Origin: Solirubrobacteraceae bacterium
GTDB taxonomy: Bacteria; Actinomycetota; Thermoleophilia; Solirubrobacterales; Solirubrobacteraceae
Assembly: GCA_017882455.1 (NCBI GenBank)
Contig: JADGPL010000011.1
Location: 1 to 64,000 of the forward strand
Reading direction: 5' to 3'
DNA length: 64,000 nucleotides
Part shown: piece after piece, positions 62,604 to 64,000 of the stretch
How positions within the stretch are numbered: the first letter of the stretch is position 1
Layout of the letters: every line of letters begins with the position of its first letter
The notes under the pieces: generated by a model
The model's input: only the letters and a program-made list of their open reading frames with translations
The model's database searches: none
Told to the model about the DNA's origin: nothing
Position numbers and translations under genes: made by a program

Positions 62604-63226
62604 TCGCTGTGCTCGCCGCCGGCGAGCTCGGTCGCGATCACCTCGCGGGCGCGCTCGAGCTGGGTCTGCACGCCGGCGTCGATCTCGCCCTCGACGGTGC
62701 GCACAACCGCTCCGCCCACGCCGACGCGCTGATCGCCCTGGATATCGCGCAGCTCGATGCCAGCGGCCTGAGCGTGGAGATCGCCGATCGCCGCCGAGAC
62801 CGTCTCGAGATCGCGCGGGTTGACGAGCACGGCGATCCCGCGCCTGTCGCTGACGCGGCGCAGCGTGCCCTGCACCACGTCGATCACGAGCTCGGGCCGC
62901 GCCTGCAGAGCGCCCGCGAGGATCTTCTCGGCCAGCGACAGGGCGAGCTCGATCGCGTCGCGCTCGACCGCTTCGGCAATCTCGGCGCGCAGCGACTGCA
63001 CGCCGGCGAGCGCCTCGCGCAGGGCGGCCGCTGCGGCGGTTCTCTCGGCCTGCCCGTCGGCGAGCCCGGCGGCCCGACCCTCGGCCAGGCCCTCCGCGCG
63101 CGCCTGCTCGCGGATGCGCTCAGCGGCGGCGTTGGCCTCGGCGAGCACCCGGGCCGGGCCGTCCCGGGGCGGAGGCTCAGACGGCTCGAGCTGCTCGAAG
63201 TCGTAGCTGACGGCGGCCTCAGACAA
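62600..63226 (-). CDS. fliH: FliH, negative regulator of FliI
   Basis: 208 aa. The helical N-terminal half has glycine/alanine spacing (RVLAEANAAAERIREQARAEGLAEGRAAGLADGQAERTAAA), the GxxxG-like repeat of FliH. A C-terminal domain follows (LSLAEKILAGALQARPELVIDVVQGTLRRV, IAVLVNPRDLETV, GGAVVRTVEGEIDAGVQTQLERARE). It links the ATPase to the C-ring. TTG start, 8-nt overlap with fliG. Confidence 0.92.
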   Translation of the reverse strand: MSEAAVSYDFEQLEPSEPPPRDGPARVLAEANAAAERIREQARAEGLAEGRAAGLADGQAERTAAAAALREALAGVQSLRAEIAEAVERDAIELALSLAEKILAGALQARPELVIDVVQGTLRRVSDRRGIAVLVNPRDLETVSAAIGDLHAQAAGIELRDIQGDQRVGVGGAVVRTVEGEIDAGVQTQLERAREVIATELAGGEHSE

Positions 63227-64000
63227 CGCCTTCGCCCTCCTCCCCGTCCTCCTCGCCGGCGATCACGATCGTGCCGGCCTCCTCGAGCTTGCGCACGACC
63301 GCCACGACCCGGCTCTGCGCCTGATCGATGTCACGTTTGCGCTGAGGCGGCTGGATCTCCATCTCCTCCTTGAGCATCGCGGCCCCGCGCTCGGACATGT
63401 TCGCGAGCAGCACCTCCTTGACGCTCTCCTCGGCGCCGCGCAGCGCCAGCACGAGATCCTTCTGATCGACCTCGCGCAGCACCTGCTGGATGGCGCGCTC
63501 GTCGAGCTTGACGATGTCCTCGAAGACGAAGAGCATGCCGCGCACCTCCTCGGCGAGGCCCTTGTCGGTGCTCGCGAGGTTCTCGAGCACGTTGCGCTCG
63601 AGCGAGCGGTCGGCGTGGTTGAGGATTCCGGCGAGAGCCCTGGCCCCGCCGGCCGAGGCGTATTGCTGCTCGGCGACCGCCGTCAGCTTGTGTCGCAGGA
63701 CCTCCTCGACCTGCTGGATCACGCGCGAGCTGGTCTCCCCCATGCGGGCTATGCGCAGCGCCACCTCGGGCTGCTGGCGCTCAGGCAGGTGCGAGAGCAC
63801 GCCGGCCGCGAGGTTGGTATGCAGGCTGGCGAGCACCAGCGCGATCGTCTGCGGGGACTCGTTGCGCAGCAGGCCGACTATGCGCTCGGGGGGGACGCGA
63901 CGCAGGAACTCGAAGGGCCGCACCTCGGCGCCGCTGGAGAGACGGCCGAGAAGCTCGGCCGCACGCTCCGCTCCGAGCGCCCGCTCGATCACCTCCCGCG
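63219..64000 (-). CDS. fliG: FliG, C-ring motor protein, 5' end outside the window
   Basis: At least 260 aa of the C-terminal and middle domains. SPQTIALVLASLHTNLAAGVLSHLP is the EHPQTIA-type block. The torque helix appears as MLFVFEDIVKLDERAIQQVLREVDQKDLVLALRGAEESVKEVLLANMSERGAAML, with the charged residues that meet MotA. The end is acidic (AGEEDGEEGEGVV). The true start, about 80 residues further, lies beyond the right edge. It is the first visible gene of the flagellar operon. Confidence 0.97.
   Translation of the reverse strand, partial: REVIERALGAERAAELLGRLSSGAEVRPFEFLRRVPPERIVGLLRNESPQTIALVLASLHTNLAAGVLSHLPERQQPEVALRIARMGETSSRVIQQVEEVLRHKLTAVAEQQYASAGGARALAGILNHADRSLERNVLENLASTDKGLAEEVRGMLFVFEDIVKLDERAIQQVLREVDQKDLVLALRGAEESVKEVLLANMSERGAAMLKEEMEIQPPQRKRDIDQAQSRVVAVVRKLEEAGTIVIAGEEDGEEGEGVV

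Overview
The window is GC-rich, densely coded DNA from a flagellated, aerobic actinobacterium. I infer class Thermoleophilia (Solirubrobacterales-like). The reasons are the actinobacterial PafBC-type WYL regulator, two CIRCE operators at groESL, a complete flagellar locus, and several secreted proteins with motifs I associate with that lineage (for example CRAYELVTP, and a GCPK motif followed by a lysine-rich tail). The placement rests on recall, not on a search. Both ends cut genes: groEL on the left, fliG on the right.

Layout. 0-1.2 kb: groEL (partial) and groES behind a promoter flanked by two CIRCE-type operators. 1.2-5.5 kb: an ASCH-Nudix-Crp operon, a secreted protein, a GDPD phosphodiesterase and a tandem-TetR regulator. 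5.7-15.9 kb: a minus-strand set of a 760-aa secreted protein, a 1,091-aa secreted protein (TGATG-coupled) and an Lhr-type helicase. 16.6-20.6 kb: a small secreted protein, an IS1380-type transposase remnant, a lipoprotein, an IclR regulator and a two-domain dCTP deaminase. 21-27.7 kb: a YhaM-like OB-HD protein, a fused PafBC, a PPOX/F420-type protein and rmlA-rmlD-rmlB with no rmlC. 28-33.6 kb: another secreted protein with a perfect terminator hairpin, archaeal-type aspS, a VapC remnant and valS. 34.3-40.2 kb: a heme-copper oxidase operon (cupredoxin, subunits II, I, III, CtaG, a 44-aa membrane peptide) convergent with sco, which overlaps a class II fic gene.

41.6-64 kb is one flagellar island, all on the minus strand. 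In transcription order it runs fliG, fliH, fliI, fliJ, a lytic transglycosylase, fliK, flgD, a TIGR02530-type gene, flgE, flbD, motA, motB, fliL, fliN, fliM-N fusion, fliO, fliP, fliQ, fliR, flhB, flhA, flhF, a PilZ protein, two unnamed genes, flagellin and a CHAP hydrolase. Most junctions overlap by 1-19 nt.

The strongest new observations concern this island and the oxidase. Sigma-28-like promoters, all with an 11-nt spacer, precede flagellin, the CHAP hydrolase, fliO and fliJ, with a weaker one before motA. Three of them put the -10 box only 7-9 nt before the ATG, predicting leaderless mRNAs. FliK, FlgD, the TIGR02530-type protein and two cell-wall hydrolases share an N-terminal FxxxL/M motif, suggesting export through the flagellar secretion system. 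The oxidase subunit I lacks the usual D-channel aspartate and K-channel lysine. The exported and filament/hook genes favour GAA/AAA codons, while most neighbours use GAG/AAG.
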